Shown: positions 17,703 to 25,964 of the stretch, in pieces
How the letters are laid out: each line of letters starts with the position of its first letter
How positions within the stretch are numbered: the stretch's first letter is position 1
From: Paenibacillus illinoisensis NBRC 15959
Lineage (GTDB): Bacteria > Bacillota > Bacilli > Paenibacillales > Paenibacillaceae
NCBI RefSeq assembly: GCF_004000925.1
Contig: NZ_BIME01000012.1
Location: 62,001-126,000 of the forward strand
Direction: 5' to 3'
DNA length: 64,000 bases
Notes under the pieces: model-generated
What the model was told of the DNA's origin: nothing
The model's input: only the letters and a program-made list of their open reading frames with translations
The model's database searches: none
Made by a program: the position numbers and the translations under genes

Positions 17703-18383
17703 ATGGTGAGAACAGTGCTTCTCGTGGAAGACGAAAGCCGCATTCGTGAAATTGTGGCCGATTATTTTATAAAGGAACAATGGAATGTAATCGAGGCGGA
17801 GCATGGAATTGAAGCACTCCAACTGCTGGATCTGCATGAAGTGGATCTGGTCATTCTGGATGTGCTGATGCCTGAAATGGATGGATGGACGCTCTGTGAG
17901 CATATTCGGTCACAATCCACCGTACCTATTATAATGCTGACCGCAAGGTCTGAAGATGATGATAAGATCCACGGATTTAACCTTGGTGTCGATGACTATG
18001 TAACGAAGCCGTTCAGCCCTCGTGTGCTGGTTGCGCGTGCAGAGACATTAATGAAGCGAGTCGAAGGTGCGATCAGCAGGGAACAGGGTGTGATCCGGTT
18101 TGGTCACGCATTGCTTGATCCTTGGGCGAGACGACTGGAGATGAATGGACTGGAGGTAGAGCTTGCTCCCAAAGAGTATGAGCTGCTGCTCTACCTGGCA
18201 CGCAATCAGGGAATCGTTCTATCCCGGGATGCGATCCTTAATCGGGTCTGGGGATACGATTTTGATGGTGATTCCCGCGTTGTGGATACGCACATCAAGA
18301 AGCTGCGCAGCAAACTAGGGGATGAAGCCAAGTGTATCCGGACAGTTATTGGCACGGGATATCGATTCGAGGCTGAGGCATGA
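17703..18383 (+). CDS. OmpR-family response regulator
   Basis: The ATG at 17703 follows AAAGGAG; 226 aa. Receiver with D10/E11, phosphorylation site D53 (VILDVLMPEMDG) and the KPFSP lysine, then a winged-helix domain with DTHIKKLRSKLG. It overlaps the kinase gene by 4 bp (ATGA) and forms one operon with it. The target is unknown; pssA and a DedA gene follow closely on the same strand. Confidence 0.9.
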   Translation: MVRTVLLVEDESRIREIVADYFIKEQWNVIEAEHGIEALQLLDLHEVDLVILDVLMPEMDGWTLCEHIRSQSTVPIIMLTARSEDDDKIHGFNLGVDDYVTKPFSPRVLVARAETLMKRVEGAISREQGVIRFGHALLDPWARRLEMNGLEVELAPKEYELLLYLARNQGIVLSRDAILNRVWGYDFDGDSRVVDTHIKKLRSKLGDEAKCIRTVIGTGYRFEAEA

Positions 18384-20137
18384 GACGTAATGGTGTAACG
18401 ATGAAGCTATTTCTGGTTATGGCTGGTTTTCTGCTCCTCTTATATGGAACATCAGTGACCGCACAGTTGGTCTGGTTCCCGGACTTTTACCAGCATCAGA
18501 AGATCAGCAGCATGAAGAAAAAACTGGCGAAATTTGAACAGCAGTATTCCAGAGGGCATTGGGATAGTATACAACTGGCTAAGGAAACCGGGAAGTTCAT
18601 GCGTCAAAATCAGTCGCATCTGGTGATTTTGACAAGTACGGGCAAACTGGTCAACGATCCGTTTCACATTACCCTGCTCCGCGAGGATGGTAGTCAGGTG
18701 AAGGTCTCCCTATCCTTGTTCATCAATAGTGAGAACGCGGGCTGGATTGCCACTCATCTGAAATATGGCCAGGAATTGACCGTCACAGGTCCGGCCAGCG
18801 GGTTGAACGAACCGATGGTCTATCCGTTAAAAATCCAGGACAACAATTCTGCCGCGCGAGGGACGGAGGACTTTCAGGAGCTCTCTGAACCGGTTCAGGA
18901 ATGGTCTGGCGTATTGACCGAAGTGGTGCTTCCGAATTTGGGAACATGGAGTCAGCGACAGGGATTGCTTGTGCAGGCACTGAACAGCCGCTTTCCGCTC
19001 TCGACGGAGGATCAACTCAGTTTGGCGAATGGCAAGATGCTTAATGAAGAATGGACGGATAGCTGGAGTGGTGTTCGGAATGTGATTACCATTGCTCCGG
19101 TTCACAAAAACGGGCCACAGCAGCAGCTTATTTTTTCCCTGACTTCTCTGCAGGAGATGAGGGAAGCGAACGAAGCAACACGTTTGTTCTATGCATATTT
19201 TGGTATGGGTGCTTTTGTGCTGATTCTGTTTCTTTCCTTGTTATTGTCCAGAATTGTCACAAAACCCTTACTGGCCTTGAACCATGTGGCCAAAAAAATG
19301 TCGACGCTTGATTTCTCCGTGAAATCACCAATCAAACGCAATGATGAAATTGGCAGTTTGTCCGATAGCCTGAACGCTCTGTCCACCACATTGGGGCAGA
19401 CGCTGGAGGAACTCAGACAGGCGAATCGTCAAATGCGGACTGATATGGAGATGAAGCAGCGGATTGAACAGCGGCAGCGTGAATTTTTTGCCGATGCATC
19501 GCATGAACTCAAAACGCCTATCAGTATCATCAAGGGATATTCCGAAGGGCTGAAGGATGGAGTCAGCGAGAACAAGCGGGAGCGTTACATTGAGATCATT
19601 GCGGATGAAGCGGTCAAAATGGAGACGATGGTTGAAGAAATGCTGGATCTCGTTAGGTTGGAATCTCAGGCGATCAAGCTGAATATTGGTGCAGTTGTCC
19701 TTGGAGACATGATCGAGGAGATTGCCGGGCGTCTCGGCCCGCAGCTGAAGGAAAAAGGGCTCGAAATCGTGCTTGTCTCCACTACAGAGCAGACCGTAGA
19801 AGGAGATCGAAGCAAGCTGGAGCAAGTGATCTATAACATGATGATGAATGCTATACGTCATGCGCTGCCGCAGACCGATATAATGATAGAGATCAGCAGG
19901 CTGGAAGGGCAGGTAAGAATCTCCATCGAGAATAAAGGCGAGGGGATCTCGGAAGCTGAACGCCAGTATATCTGGGAGAGATTTTATCGGGTAGAACGAT
20001 CACGTAATCGCAAAATGGGAGGAACAGGCCTGGGCCTGGCCATCGCGAAGCAGATTCTTGATCTGCACGGATGCAGTTATGGAGTGGAGAACACGCCGGA
20101 CGGAGTCCGCTTTTATATTATTTTTCCTAATGCTTAG
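18380..20137 (+). CDS. Sensor histidine kinase with extracellular domain and HAMP
   Basis: The protein has 585 aa. TM1 (about 7-30), an extracellular sensor region of about 240 residues, TM2 (about 272-294), HAMP (about 295-347), a short coiled coil, HisKA with H375 in ASHELKTPISIIKGYSEG, and HATPase (NAIRHA, GEGISEAE, GTGLGLAI). The layout is that of cell-envelope or stress kinases of the CssS/VanS group; the ligand is not recognisable. It is translationally coupled to the regulator upstream. Confidence 0.9.
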   Translation: MRRNGVTMKLFLVMAGFLLLLYGTSVTAQLVWFPDFYQHQKISSMKKKLAKFEQQYSRGHWDSIQLAKETGKFMRQNQSHLVILTSTGKLVNDPFHITLLREDGSQVKVSLSLFINSENAGWIATHLKYGQELTVTGPASGLNEPMVYPLKIQDNNSAARGTEDFQELSEPVQEWSGVLTEVVLPNLGTWSQRQGLLVQALNSRFPLSTEDQLSLANGKMLNEEWTDSWSGVRNVITIAPVHKNGPQQQLIFSLTSLQEMREANEATRLFYAYFGMGAFVLILFLSLLLSRIVTKPLLALNHVAKKMSTLDFSVKSPIKRNDEIGSLSDSLNALSTTLGQTLEELRQANRQMRTDMEMKQRIEQRQREFFADASHELKTPISIIKGYSEGLKDGVSENKRERYIEIIADEAVKMETMVEEMLDLVRLESQAIKLNIGAVVLGDMIEEIAGRLGPQLKEKGLEIVLVSTTEQTVEGDRSKLEQVIYNMMMNAIRHALPQTDIMIEISRLEGQVRISIENKGEGISEAERQYIWERFYRVERSRNRKMGGTGLGLAIAKQILDLHGCSYGVENTPDGVRFYIIFPNA

Positions 20138-20158
20138 TACGAAAGGGAGTCAAGTCTT

Positions 20159-20704
20159 ATGAAATCTTTACCGTCCATTTTAACATTGGGCAATTTAACT
20201 TCTGGCATGCTCGCCGTCATCATGGCCATTCATGGCGAGTTCGCACTGGCTGTGACAATGATTTGGGTTGCCATGTTCTTTGATCTGTTTGACGGCTTTG
20301 CCGCCCGTAAATTGCATTGTGAAGGGGAGTTCGGCAAAGCCCTGGATTCCCTGGCTGATGTCGTTTCCTTCGGAACAGCCCCGGTGCTGATTTTGTATCT
20401 GAACTCCATGAACGAAGTAAGTGTGCTTGGCATGGCATTAACGGCATTGTTCCCGGTATGCGGCGCCTTGCGCCTCGCTCGTTACAACTGTCAGAAGACA
20501 GCAAGTGTAGGTTTCGTTGGAATGCCAATTACGTTTGCAGGCGGACTGATGTCCTTTTTCGCGCTCTGGAGTCCTTATTTCACCCACGGTGTAGCCTATC
20601 TTGTTATCGTTGTATTATCCGGTCTAATGGTCAGCCAAATTCGATTCCCATCTCTGAAACAGGTGTTGGCGCCTCATGAGAAGGACATCGTGGAACCGAA
20701 ATAA
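20159..20704 (+). CDS. pssA: CDP-diacylglycerol-serine O-phosphatidyltransferase
   Basis: The protein has 181 aa with about five TM helices. The CDP-alcohol phosphotransferase signature DGxxARx8Gx3Dx3D is complete (DGFAAR, then G-KAL-D-SLA-D at about residues 42-64). It makes phosphatidylserine from CDP-DAG and serine in the membrane. AAAGGGAG lies upstream. It is 21 bp after the kinase gene and 14 bp before the DedA gene, so co-transcription with an envelope-sensing pair is likely. Length matches Bacillus PssA. Confidence 0.88.
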   Translation: MKSLPSILTLGNLTSGMLAVIMAIHGEFALAVTMIWVAMFFDLFDGFAARKLHCEGEFGKALDSLADVVSFGTAPVLILYLNSMNEVSVLGMALTALFPVCGALRLARYNCQKTASVGFVGMPITFAGGLMSFFALWSPYFTHGVAYLVIVVLSGLMVSQIRFPSLKQVLAPHEKDIVEPK

Positions 20705-20718
20705 GGAGCGAGTCAGTC

Positions 20719-21204
20719 ATGGAAATTGCTAAAGAATTTATTAGTCAATATGGGTATTTCGCAATCTATGGATTGCTCGCTCTGGGCGTATTCGGTATGC
20801 CCATCCCGGATGAGGTGATGATGACCTTTGTCGGTTATCTCGCCTCCATCTCGGTCCTGAACTATTCCGTTTCGATCATTGTCAGCTTTGGCGGTGCTTT
20901 TACAGGCGGGCTGCTCAGCTACGCAATTGGCAAGAAGGCGGGCAGACCCCTCGTCGTGAAGTATGGCAAGTGGATAGGGGTTAACCCCAAACGGCTGGGG
21001 AGGGTGGAGGGCTGGTTCCTGAAGTACGGGTACTGGTCCATTATCCTCGGCTACTTTATTCCTGGCATTCGCCATCTGATGTGCTGCTTCTCCGGCATCA
21101 GCCGCATGGCCATCGGAAAATATGTAGTGATCTCCGGGATCGGGGCATTTATATGGTGCGTTGTGTTTATATCGATCGGTTTCTACGTTGGTGTGTTAAC
21201 TTAA
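20719..21204 (+). CDS. Short DedA family membrane protein
   Basis: The protein has 161 aa. The DedA core is recognisable: GxFGMPIPDE near residue 25, a GGLLSYAIGKKAGR segment, and the second-half motif F-IPGIRHLMCCFSGISRM. Usual DedA proteins run about 200 aa; this one stops soon after the helix GAFIWCVVFISIGFYVG, so the C-terminal tail is missing. No clear frameshift remnant follows; a terminator begins within 30 bp. DedA proteins act in lipid flipping and membrane homeostasis, which suits its position behind pssA. Confidence 0.82.
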   Translation: MEIAKEFISQYGYFAIYGLLALGVFGMPIPDEVMMTFVGYLASISVLNYSVSIIVSFGGAFTGGLLSYAIGKKAGRPLVVKYGKWIGVNPKRLGRVEGWFLKYGYWSIILGYFIPGIRHLMCCFSGISRMAIGKYVVISGIGAFIWCVVFISIGFYVGVLT

Positions 21205-21232
21205 ATGGGACAACCTGTTCGGGTTGAGGATG

Positions 21233-21266
21233 AAGACCTCTTGTATATGGAGCGGTCTTTTTTTGT
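21233..21266 (+). terminator. Terminator after the pssA-dedA unit
   Basis: AAGACC (21233-21238) pairs with GGTCTT (21254-21259), followed by a T-rich run through 21266. Confidence 0.7.
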
Positions 21267-21291
21267 TTTTCTAGAAGTTTGAAAGAAATGC

Positions 21292-21354
21292 AAAAAGCCG
21301 CTCTGAACATTTTCAACCTTTTTGAATCAAAGGTTGGAAATGTGTCAAAGCGGC
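21292..21354 (-). terminator. Long 25-bp stem-loop, leftward terminator of the antiporter gene
   Basis: The left arm (21297-21321, GCCGCTCTGA... ending CAACCTTT) pairs almost perfectly with the right arm (21329-21354). Read leftward it is followed by TTTTT. It lies 130 bp after the stop of the leftward antiporter gene. The 130 bp between hold no gene. Confidence 0.65.
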
Positions 21355-21486
21355 GTGTGCTTCACGGCCTAAATTTCTTAACTAAGGACAAGTATAACGT
21401 CAGGAACCGGACTTTTTCAATATTCAATATTGTAAAAGATAGTCATTCCAAAGTTCTACTGTGCTCCGATTCATTCGTTAAAGGGA

Positions 21487-22677
21487 CTAACCATTTAAAT
21501 GAGCGTCCTCAATCCCTTGTTCAACACGAGTTTCACCCTTTTTGCGAGCAAAAGTTAATTTGAGCAAAGGTGGGGTAACAAGTGTAGTTACGATAACCAT
21601 GATGACCACGCTGGTGAAATACTCGGGGTCGAGCAAGCCAGAAGTGAGTCCGGTTGAAGCAATAATCAGTGCAACCTCGCCTCTGGATATCATCCCTGCA
21701 CCGATGGCCATGGATGATGAGCGATCAAAGCCTGTAAGCCGTGCCCCGACTCCCCCACCAATCCATTTGGTTATAATCGCAATCAGACTAATGACTACGA
21801 TGAGCAGGATCTGTGAACCAACCCCGTCAAAGGTAACATTTAGTCCGATGCTCACGAAGAACACAGGCACGAAAATACTGTATGCGATGGGCTCAAGTTT
21901 CGTCTCGACTTCATGTTTGAAGTTGGTCTGAGAAATCGCAATCCCTGCGGCGAAGGCCCCGATGATTCCTGCCACGCCCATCCATTCGGCGAAATAGGAA
22001 AAGCCAAAGCAGATGATCAGTCCGGCAGTAATGACGGTTTCTGTTACCCGTAAAGGGGCCATCCATTTCATAATCCGTGGAACAAGCCACCAGCCGGCAA
22101 AGGCGATGATAACGAAGAAGAGTACCTTCTTACCGATAAGCAGGCCGATCGAGACATCACCTGCACCAGCTCCGAGCAAGCTCATCATTACTGCCAGCAG
22201 AACAACGACCAGCACGTCGTCCACAACGGCTGCACCCAAGATGGTAGTCCCCTCACGTGAACTGAGTTGATTCATATCTTTTAACGTTTGTACGGAGATA
22301 CTGACAGATGTTGCACAGAACAGAAGTCCGAAGAACAACGCATGTGCCTGAGTCATGCCAAAGGCAATAGCCGATCCATATCCGCCGATAAAAGGCAAGA
22401 TCACGCCCCCAACCGCTACGGCGAAGGCCGACTTCCAATTTTTCTTCAATTGCTCCAAATCCGTTTCCAAGCCTGCAATAAACATCAGTAACAGTACACC
22501 AATTTCAGACATGTGATGAATGAAATCCGTAGGCTGAACCCAACCTAACAGCGCAGGTCCAAGAATTACGCCTACGATCAGTTTACCCAGTACAGAAGGC
22601 TGTCCTAATCTAACGGATAGGTCTCCGGCTATTTTGGTGAAGATCAGAATGATGGCAAGAACCAAAACAAATTCCAT
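21487..22677 (-). CDS. CPA2-family cation:proton antiporter (NapA/KefB-like)
   Basis: The protein has 396 aa with 12-13 TM helices. The N-terminal helix pair contains GQPSVLGKLIVGVILGP; the ion-binding region has CATSVSISVQTLKDM and the paired aspartates in AAVVDDVLVV, as in NapA/GerN-type Na+(K+)/H+ antiporters. There is no C-terminal TrkA-N domain, unlike KefB. It exchanges Na+ or K+ for protons across the membrane. GAGAGGAGC precedes the ATG. Expression is probably controlled by the structured leader just upstream. Confidence 0.88.
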   Translation of the reverse strand: MEFVLVLAIILIFTKIAGDLSVRLGQPSVLGKLIVGVILGPALLGWVQPTDFIHHMSEIGVLLLMFIAGLETDLEQLKKNWKSAFAVAVGGVILPFIGGYGSAIAFGMTQAHALFFGLLFCATSVSISVQTLKDMNQLSSREGTTILGAAVVDDVLVVVLLAVMMSLLGAGAGDVSIGLLIGKKVLFFVIIAFAGWWLVPRIMKWMAPLRVTETVITAGLIICFGFSYFAEWMGVAGIIGAFAAGIAISQTNFKHEVETKLEPIAYSIFVPVFFVSIGLNVTFDGVGSQILLIVVISLIAIITKWIGGGVGARLTGFDRSSSMAIGAGMISRGEVALIIASTGLTSGLLDPEYFTSVVIMVIVTTLVTPPLLKLTFARKKGETRVEQGIEDAHLNG

Positions 22678-22858
22678 AGTGAGCTCCTCTCTTATTCGCG
22701 TTAATAAGGTTACCTGTCCAGAGGCGTTTCATTCCAAGCCCAGCATACAAAAAGGCATGCAGATAAGGCTTGGAAAACTGCCTCTGCATGCCTGAAAAAG
22801 ACAAAGAGGGGCCCTTGGTGACAGGCTCCTCCGGTTTTGAACGCGTATGTGATTAATT
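22678..22858 (-). promoter_or_regulatory. Structured 5' leader with intrinsic terminator (candidate riboswitch) before the antiporter
   Basis: From the predicted start near 22858, the leftward transcript first forms a G/C-rich stem-loop (22806-22813 with 22824-22831, one mismatch). It then forms a terminator: 11-bp perfect arms 22783-22793 and 22753-22763, followed by U5 at 22749-22753. The gene starts 70 nt later. CCUCU from the 3' side of the first stem could pair with AGAGG in the terminator arm, so the two folds may exclude each other. I could not match the roughly 60-nt sensor part to a riboswitch class I know. Confidence 0.6.
22748..22793 (-). terminator. Leader terminator upstream of the antiporter gene
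   Basis: AGGCATGCAGA and its perfect complement form an 11-bp stem followed leftward by TTTTTG. It sits inside the 5' leader, upstream of the start codon, which is the expression-platform position. Confidence 0.75.
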
Positions 22859-22864
22859 GCATTA

Positions 22865-22893
22865 ATTATACCATAAACTCTGTTTTGGGTAAA
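22865..22893 (-). promoter_or_regulatory. Sigma-A-type promoter of the antiporter leader
   Basis: On the minus strand: TTTACC (22893-22888), 17-bp spacer, TATAAT (22870-22865). Confidence 0.65.
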
Positions 22894-23050
22894 CCGGTGA
22901 CTGCCGATATTCGGATGAAAACAAACTGTTAAGGGCATTTTATGTGGGTATGGTACGCTTTTTGTTCAGAGTGTTGTCACTTAACAGGGGGCAGGCCGCG
23001 AGATATAATGACATAGAACATAGAAGTTAGCATATGAGGAGGATTTTGCT

Positions 23051-23635
23051 TTGGGCAAACATAACAAAGGGGATTCGAATATTCAATCCAATCCGGCCAC
23101 CCCGACAAGTAATAAAAATTTTGCAGGTATCATTATTACCATTTCCATTCTTGCCAATGTCATTATTTTATTGTTGTTCTTCGCACCTTCGATCGGATAC
23201 AAGGGGGATGTGGCCTTTGATATCACGGTGCTGCCGCGGTTCAACGCCGTATTTAACAGTTTCACTTTCATTTTCCTGCTTGCCGCGCTGATTGCTATCA
23301 TCAAAAAGAACGTGAAGCTCCATAAACGATTTATTCTTGCTGCGTTCACAACAACATTGCTGTTTCTTGTCACGTATTTGTCGTTCCACTATCTCTCTCC
23401 GGAAACGTCCAAATACGGCGGGGAAGGCATTGTTCGCTCCATCTATTTCTTTATTCTGATTACTCACAGTGTTCTTGCAGCCATTATTGTGCCGCTGGCT
23501 TTGTTCACTCTCGTGTGGGGCTGGACAAACCAATTGAAGAAACACCGCAAAATTGCACGCTGGACGATGCCGATCTGGCTGTATGTTAGTTCCACAGGGG
23601 TAGTCGTTTACCTGATGATGGCTCCATACTATTAA
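23051..23635 (+). CDS. DUF420 family membrane protein (CtaM-like)
   Basis: A TTG start at 23051 fits best: GAGGAGG lies 8 nt upstream and no ATG is near; 194 aa. About five TM helices with conserved His and Arg in the family positions (RFNAVFNSF, KLHKRF, YLSFHY, ITHSVLAA, HRKIARWTMPIWLYVSSTGV). Some DUF420 proteins (CtaM/YozB) are needed to mature heme-copper oxidases. No cta genes are beside it; the only oxidase operon in the window is qox, 27 kb away. Monocistronic. Confidence 0.8.
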   Translation: MGKHNKGDSNIQSNPATPTSNKNFAGIIITISILANVIILLLFFAPSIGYKGDVAFDITVLPRFNAVFNSFTFIFLLAALIAIIKKNVKLHKRFILAAFTTTLLFLVTYLSFHYLSPETSKYGGEGIVRSIYFFILITHSVLAAIIVPLALFTLVWGWTNQLKKHRKIARWTMPIWLYVSSTGVVVYLMMAPYY

Positions 23636-23704
23636 TGTAGTTCATTTTCTGAGGCATATCTCGCAGCACATGCGGGTAATGATTTCGAGGAAGGAGGTAC
23701 GGCA

Positions 23705-24448
23705 ATGTACAGAGTGGTATTAATTCGTCATGGACAGAGTATGTGGAATGTAGAGAACCGATTTACAGGCTGGACTGATGTAGACCTGACCAAGGACGGA
23801 TATGGTGAAGCCCGCAAAGCTGGCAAAATCTTAAAGGAACAGGGTTTTGATTTTGACTATGCTTATGCTTCGGTACTTAAACGTTCCATTCGAACGCTGG
23901 ACATTGCGCTTGATGAGATGGACCGGATGTGGATTCCGATCACGAAGACATGGAAGCTTAATGAACGTCATTACGGTGCTCTGCAGGGTTTGAATAAACA
24001 GCAGACTGCAGTCAAATACGGAGAAGACCAGGTTATGGAGTGGAGACGTTCTGTTAACGTATCTCCGCCGCCGCTGGATGAGACGGATGATCGTTATGTG
24101 CAGGATGTGGACAAGTACAAGCGTCTGGGTTGTACCATCCCCCGTACCGAGAACTTGATGGATACGTCCAAGCGGGTGCTGGAGTACTGGAACAGCGAGA
24201 TCAAACCCATGGTGTCAGCCGGGAAAAGGGTATTGATCTCTGCGCACGGGAATACTCTTCGTTCACTGGTGATGCATTTGGATGAGATGTCGGAAGCTGA
24301 TGTCATGGCTCTCAACATTCCTACCGGCGTCCCCCTTGTTTACGAGCTGGATGAGAATTTGCATCCCATCGGACACTTCTACCTGACTGCAGATGGTTCG
24401 ACGTACAAACATGAAGAAATGACCCATGTTGCACCGCCGTCGGATTGA
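23705..24448 (+). CDS. gpmA: 2,3-bisphosphoglycerate-dependent phosphoglycerate mutase
   Basis: The protein has 247 aa, AAGGAGG upstream. The phosphohistidine motif LIRHGQSMWN (H9), RFTGWTDVDLT, LNERHYGALQG and the second catalytic His in SAHGNTLRSL are all present. This is the full-length dPGM pattern rather than a generic histidine phosphatase. It interconverts 3- and 2-phosphoglycerate in glycolysis. The terminator at 24475 follows. Confidence 0.93.
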   Translation: MYRVVLIRHGQSMWNVENRFTGWTDVDLTKDGYGEARKAGKILKEQGFDFDYAYASVLKRSIRTLDIALDEMDRMWIPITKTWKLNERHYGALQGLNKQQTAVKYGEDQVMEWRRSVNVSPPPLDETDDRYVQDVDKYKRLGCTIPRTENLMDTSKRVLEYWNSEIKPMVSAGKRVLISAHGNTLRSLVMHLDEMSEADVMALNIPTGVPLVYELDENLHPIGHFYLTADGSTYKHEEMTHVAPPSD

Positions 24449-24474
24449 TCTCAAAGTCAAAGAGCTAATCAAGG

Positions 24475-24504
24475 TGACTCCTAATGTTTAGGGGTCATTT
24501 TTTT
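24475..24504 (+). terminator. Intrinsic terminator after gpmA
   Basis: TGACTCCTAA pairs with TTAGGGGTCA (one G-T pair) around a 3-nt loop, followed by seven Ts. Confidence 0.8.
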
Positions 24505-24653
24505 ATGATGTCAATTTGGCTGCTGACTCAGGAGCTTTTCTGCATCGTCTCCAGGAGATATGACTGGCGTGACATAGCCGTTTCGTTTTCCTCACATAGG
24601 GTAAATTTCAAGCAAGACACGATGTACATCAATCCCTTAAGGAGGAGAAACAC

Positions 24654-24821
24654 ATGTCTAAAAAAAGCGGAATTATAATGACGGCTATTGGTGCAGGCGT
24701 AACCTATCTGATGAGGAACAAGCAGGCCAGAGATAAACTGTTTTCAACGGTTTCCGGCATGATGAAAGGCTCAAATTCTTCAAATGGAAGCAAAAAAGTA
24801 CAGCGAGTAGACATCAATTAG
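24654..24821 (+). CDS. 55-aa basic small protein, unknown function
   Basis: The frame runs from ATG 24654 to TAG 24819-24821 and has a very strong site (AAGGAGGAG) 8 nt upstream. N-terminal half: a weak amphipathic or hydrophobic stretch, IIMTAIGAGVTYLMRN. C-terminal half: Ser/Asn/Lys-rich and hydrophilic. It is flanked by terminators on both sides, so it has its own transcript. It resembles in style small Bacillales proteins of the DUF3918/YtxH kind, but I cannot assign it to either. Confidence 0.7.
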   Translation: MSKKSGIIMTAIGAGVTYLMRNKQARDKLFSTVSGMMKGSNSSNGSKKVQRVDIN

Positions 24822-24848
24822 ACTCACCGATGTGAATATACTAGCGAG

Positions 24849-24877
24849 GCCCGGAGCCCTTCAGGTTCCGGGCTTTT
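24849..24877 (+). terminator. Terminator of the 55-aa gene
   Basis: GCCCGGA pairs with TCCGGGC around an 11-nt loop, followed by a T-rich stretch. Confidence 0.75.
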
Positions 24878-24891
24878 CTTTGTTTAATCCC

Positions 24892-24915
24892 ATCGCATCT
24901 TCGGATGCGATTTTT
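24892..24915 (+). terminator. Second, UUCG-tetraloop terminator
   Basis: ATCGCATC-TTCG-GATGCGAT then TTTT: a perfect 8-bp stem closed by the very stable C(UUCG)G tetraloop. It lies 15 bp after the first terminator and 56 bp before the next start codon. Confidence 0.75.
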
Positions 24916-24970
24916 GCCAGGAAGAATGATACAATGGATACTTGCAGAACGTATGAAAGGGGATGTAGGC

Positions 24971-25879
24971 ATGAAGAAAAATCGACTGGGCTCATCTGAA
25001 CTGTACGTCGGTGAAATTGGACTGGGCTGCATGTCACTCGGAACCGAAGTGGAGCCCGCTGTAAATCTGATTCATGAGGCACTGGACCGCGGCGTCAATC
25101 TGCTCGATACAGCTGACCTGTATGATGCAGGACGTAATGAGGAAATTGTGGGAAAAGCAATTCAGGGTCGCCGTGAGCAGGTAATCTTGGCAACGAAGGT
25201 GGGCAACCGCCGATTGCCAGGGAAAGAGGGCTGGTCATGGGATCCGTCCAAAGCGTATATCAAGCAAGCTGTCCATGACAGCCTCAGACGACTCCAAACA
25301 GATTACATTGACCTGTATCAGCTGCATGGCGGTACATTGGATGATCCAATTGAAGAAACGATTGAAGCCTTCGAGGAGCTGAAGCAGGAAGGGCTGATTC
25401 GGTATTATGGCATATCGTCCATACGCCCTAATGTCATTCGGGAGTATGTAAGAAGATCATCCATTGCCAGTGTTATGAATCAATATAGCGTCGTGGATCG
25501 CCGTGCAGAAGAGGAAGTACTGCCTTTGCTTGAACAAAAAGGGATTAGCGTCATTGCCCGCGGACCTGTTGCCAGCGGAGTACTCGCGGATTCCGGTGCT
25601 TCCAAGGTAGAGAAGGGTTATCTGGATTATACGCCGGATCAGCTGCTTGCCATTCGTGAAGGCTTGAGCCGCCTCGTTACTGACGAACGGAGCATGGCGC
25701 AAACTGCCATTCGATACGCCTTGTCCCATCCGGCGGTAGCTGCCGTCGTCCCGGGAGCAAGCTCCCGAACACAGCTGCTCCACAATATTGAGGCTTCGGC
25801 ATCTGCACCCCTTACGGATGCGGAAATTCAAGAAATAAGGGAGCATTATCCGGCCAATCAGTACAAGCAGCACCGTTGA
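24971..25879 (+). CDS. Aldo/keto reductase family oxidoreductase
   Basis: The ATG at 24971 follows AAAGGGGA; 302 aa. The AKR catalytic tetrad is in place: D46 and Y51 (DTADLYDAG), K76 (ATKVG), H119 (YQLHGG). The NADPH-binding end holds VPGASSRTQL. The family reduces aldehydes and ketones in the cytosol; the substrate is unknown. A thioredoxin-like gene follows 85 bp later. Confidence 0.9.
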   Translation: MKKNRLGSSELYVGEIGLGCMSLGTEVEPAVNLIHEALDRGVNLLDTADLYDAGRNEEIVGKAIQGRREQVILATKVGNRRLPGKEGWSWDPSKAYIKQAVHDSLRRLQTDYIDLYQLHGGTLDDPIEETIEAFEELKQEGLIRYYGISSIRPNVIREYVRRSSIASVMNQYSVVDRRAEEEVLPLLEQKGISVIARGPVASGVLADSGASKVEKGYLDYTPDQLLAIREGLSRLVTDERSMAQTAIRYALSHPAVAAVVPGASSRTQLLHNIEASASAPLTDAEIQEIREHYPANQYKQHR

Positions 25880-25964
25880 ATATCCAGTCAGCCTATTGCA
25901 ATTGTAACTATTAGAGGTACAATAGAGGTCAACCATTAAGAATTGTACAAGGGAGAGAAGACAT

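Noticed and set aside
21279..21563. 94-aa + strand ORF
   Set aside because: It covers the long hairpin and the 3' end of the antiporter gene; no ribosome binding site or recognisable protein.
22794..22858. Leader as ydaO/c-di-AMP, fluoride or yybP-ykoY riboswitch
   Set aside because: CGGAGGAGCC resembles one piece of the c-di-AMP class, but the other conserved segments and the expected length are missing; fluoride and Mn2+ core sequences are not seen.
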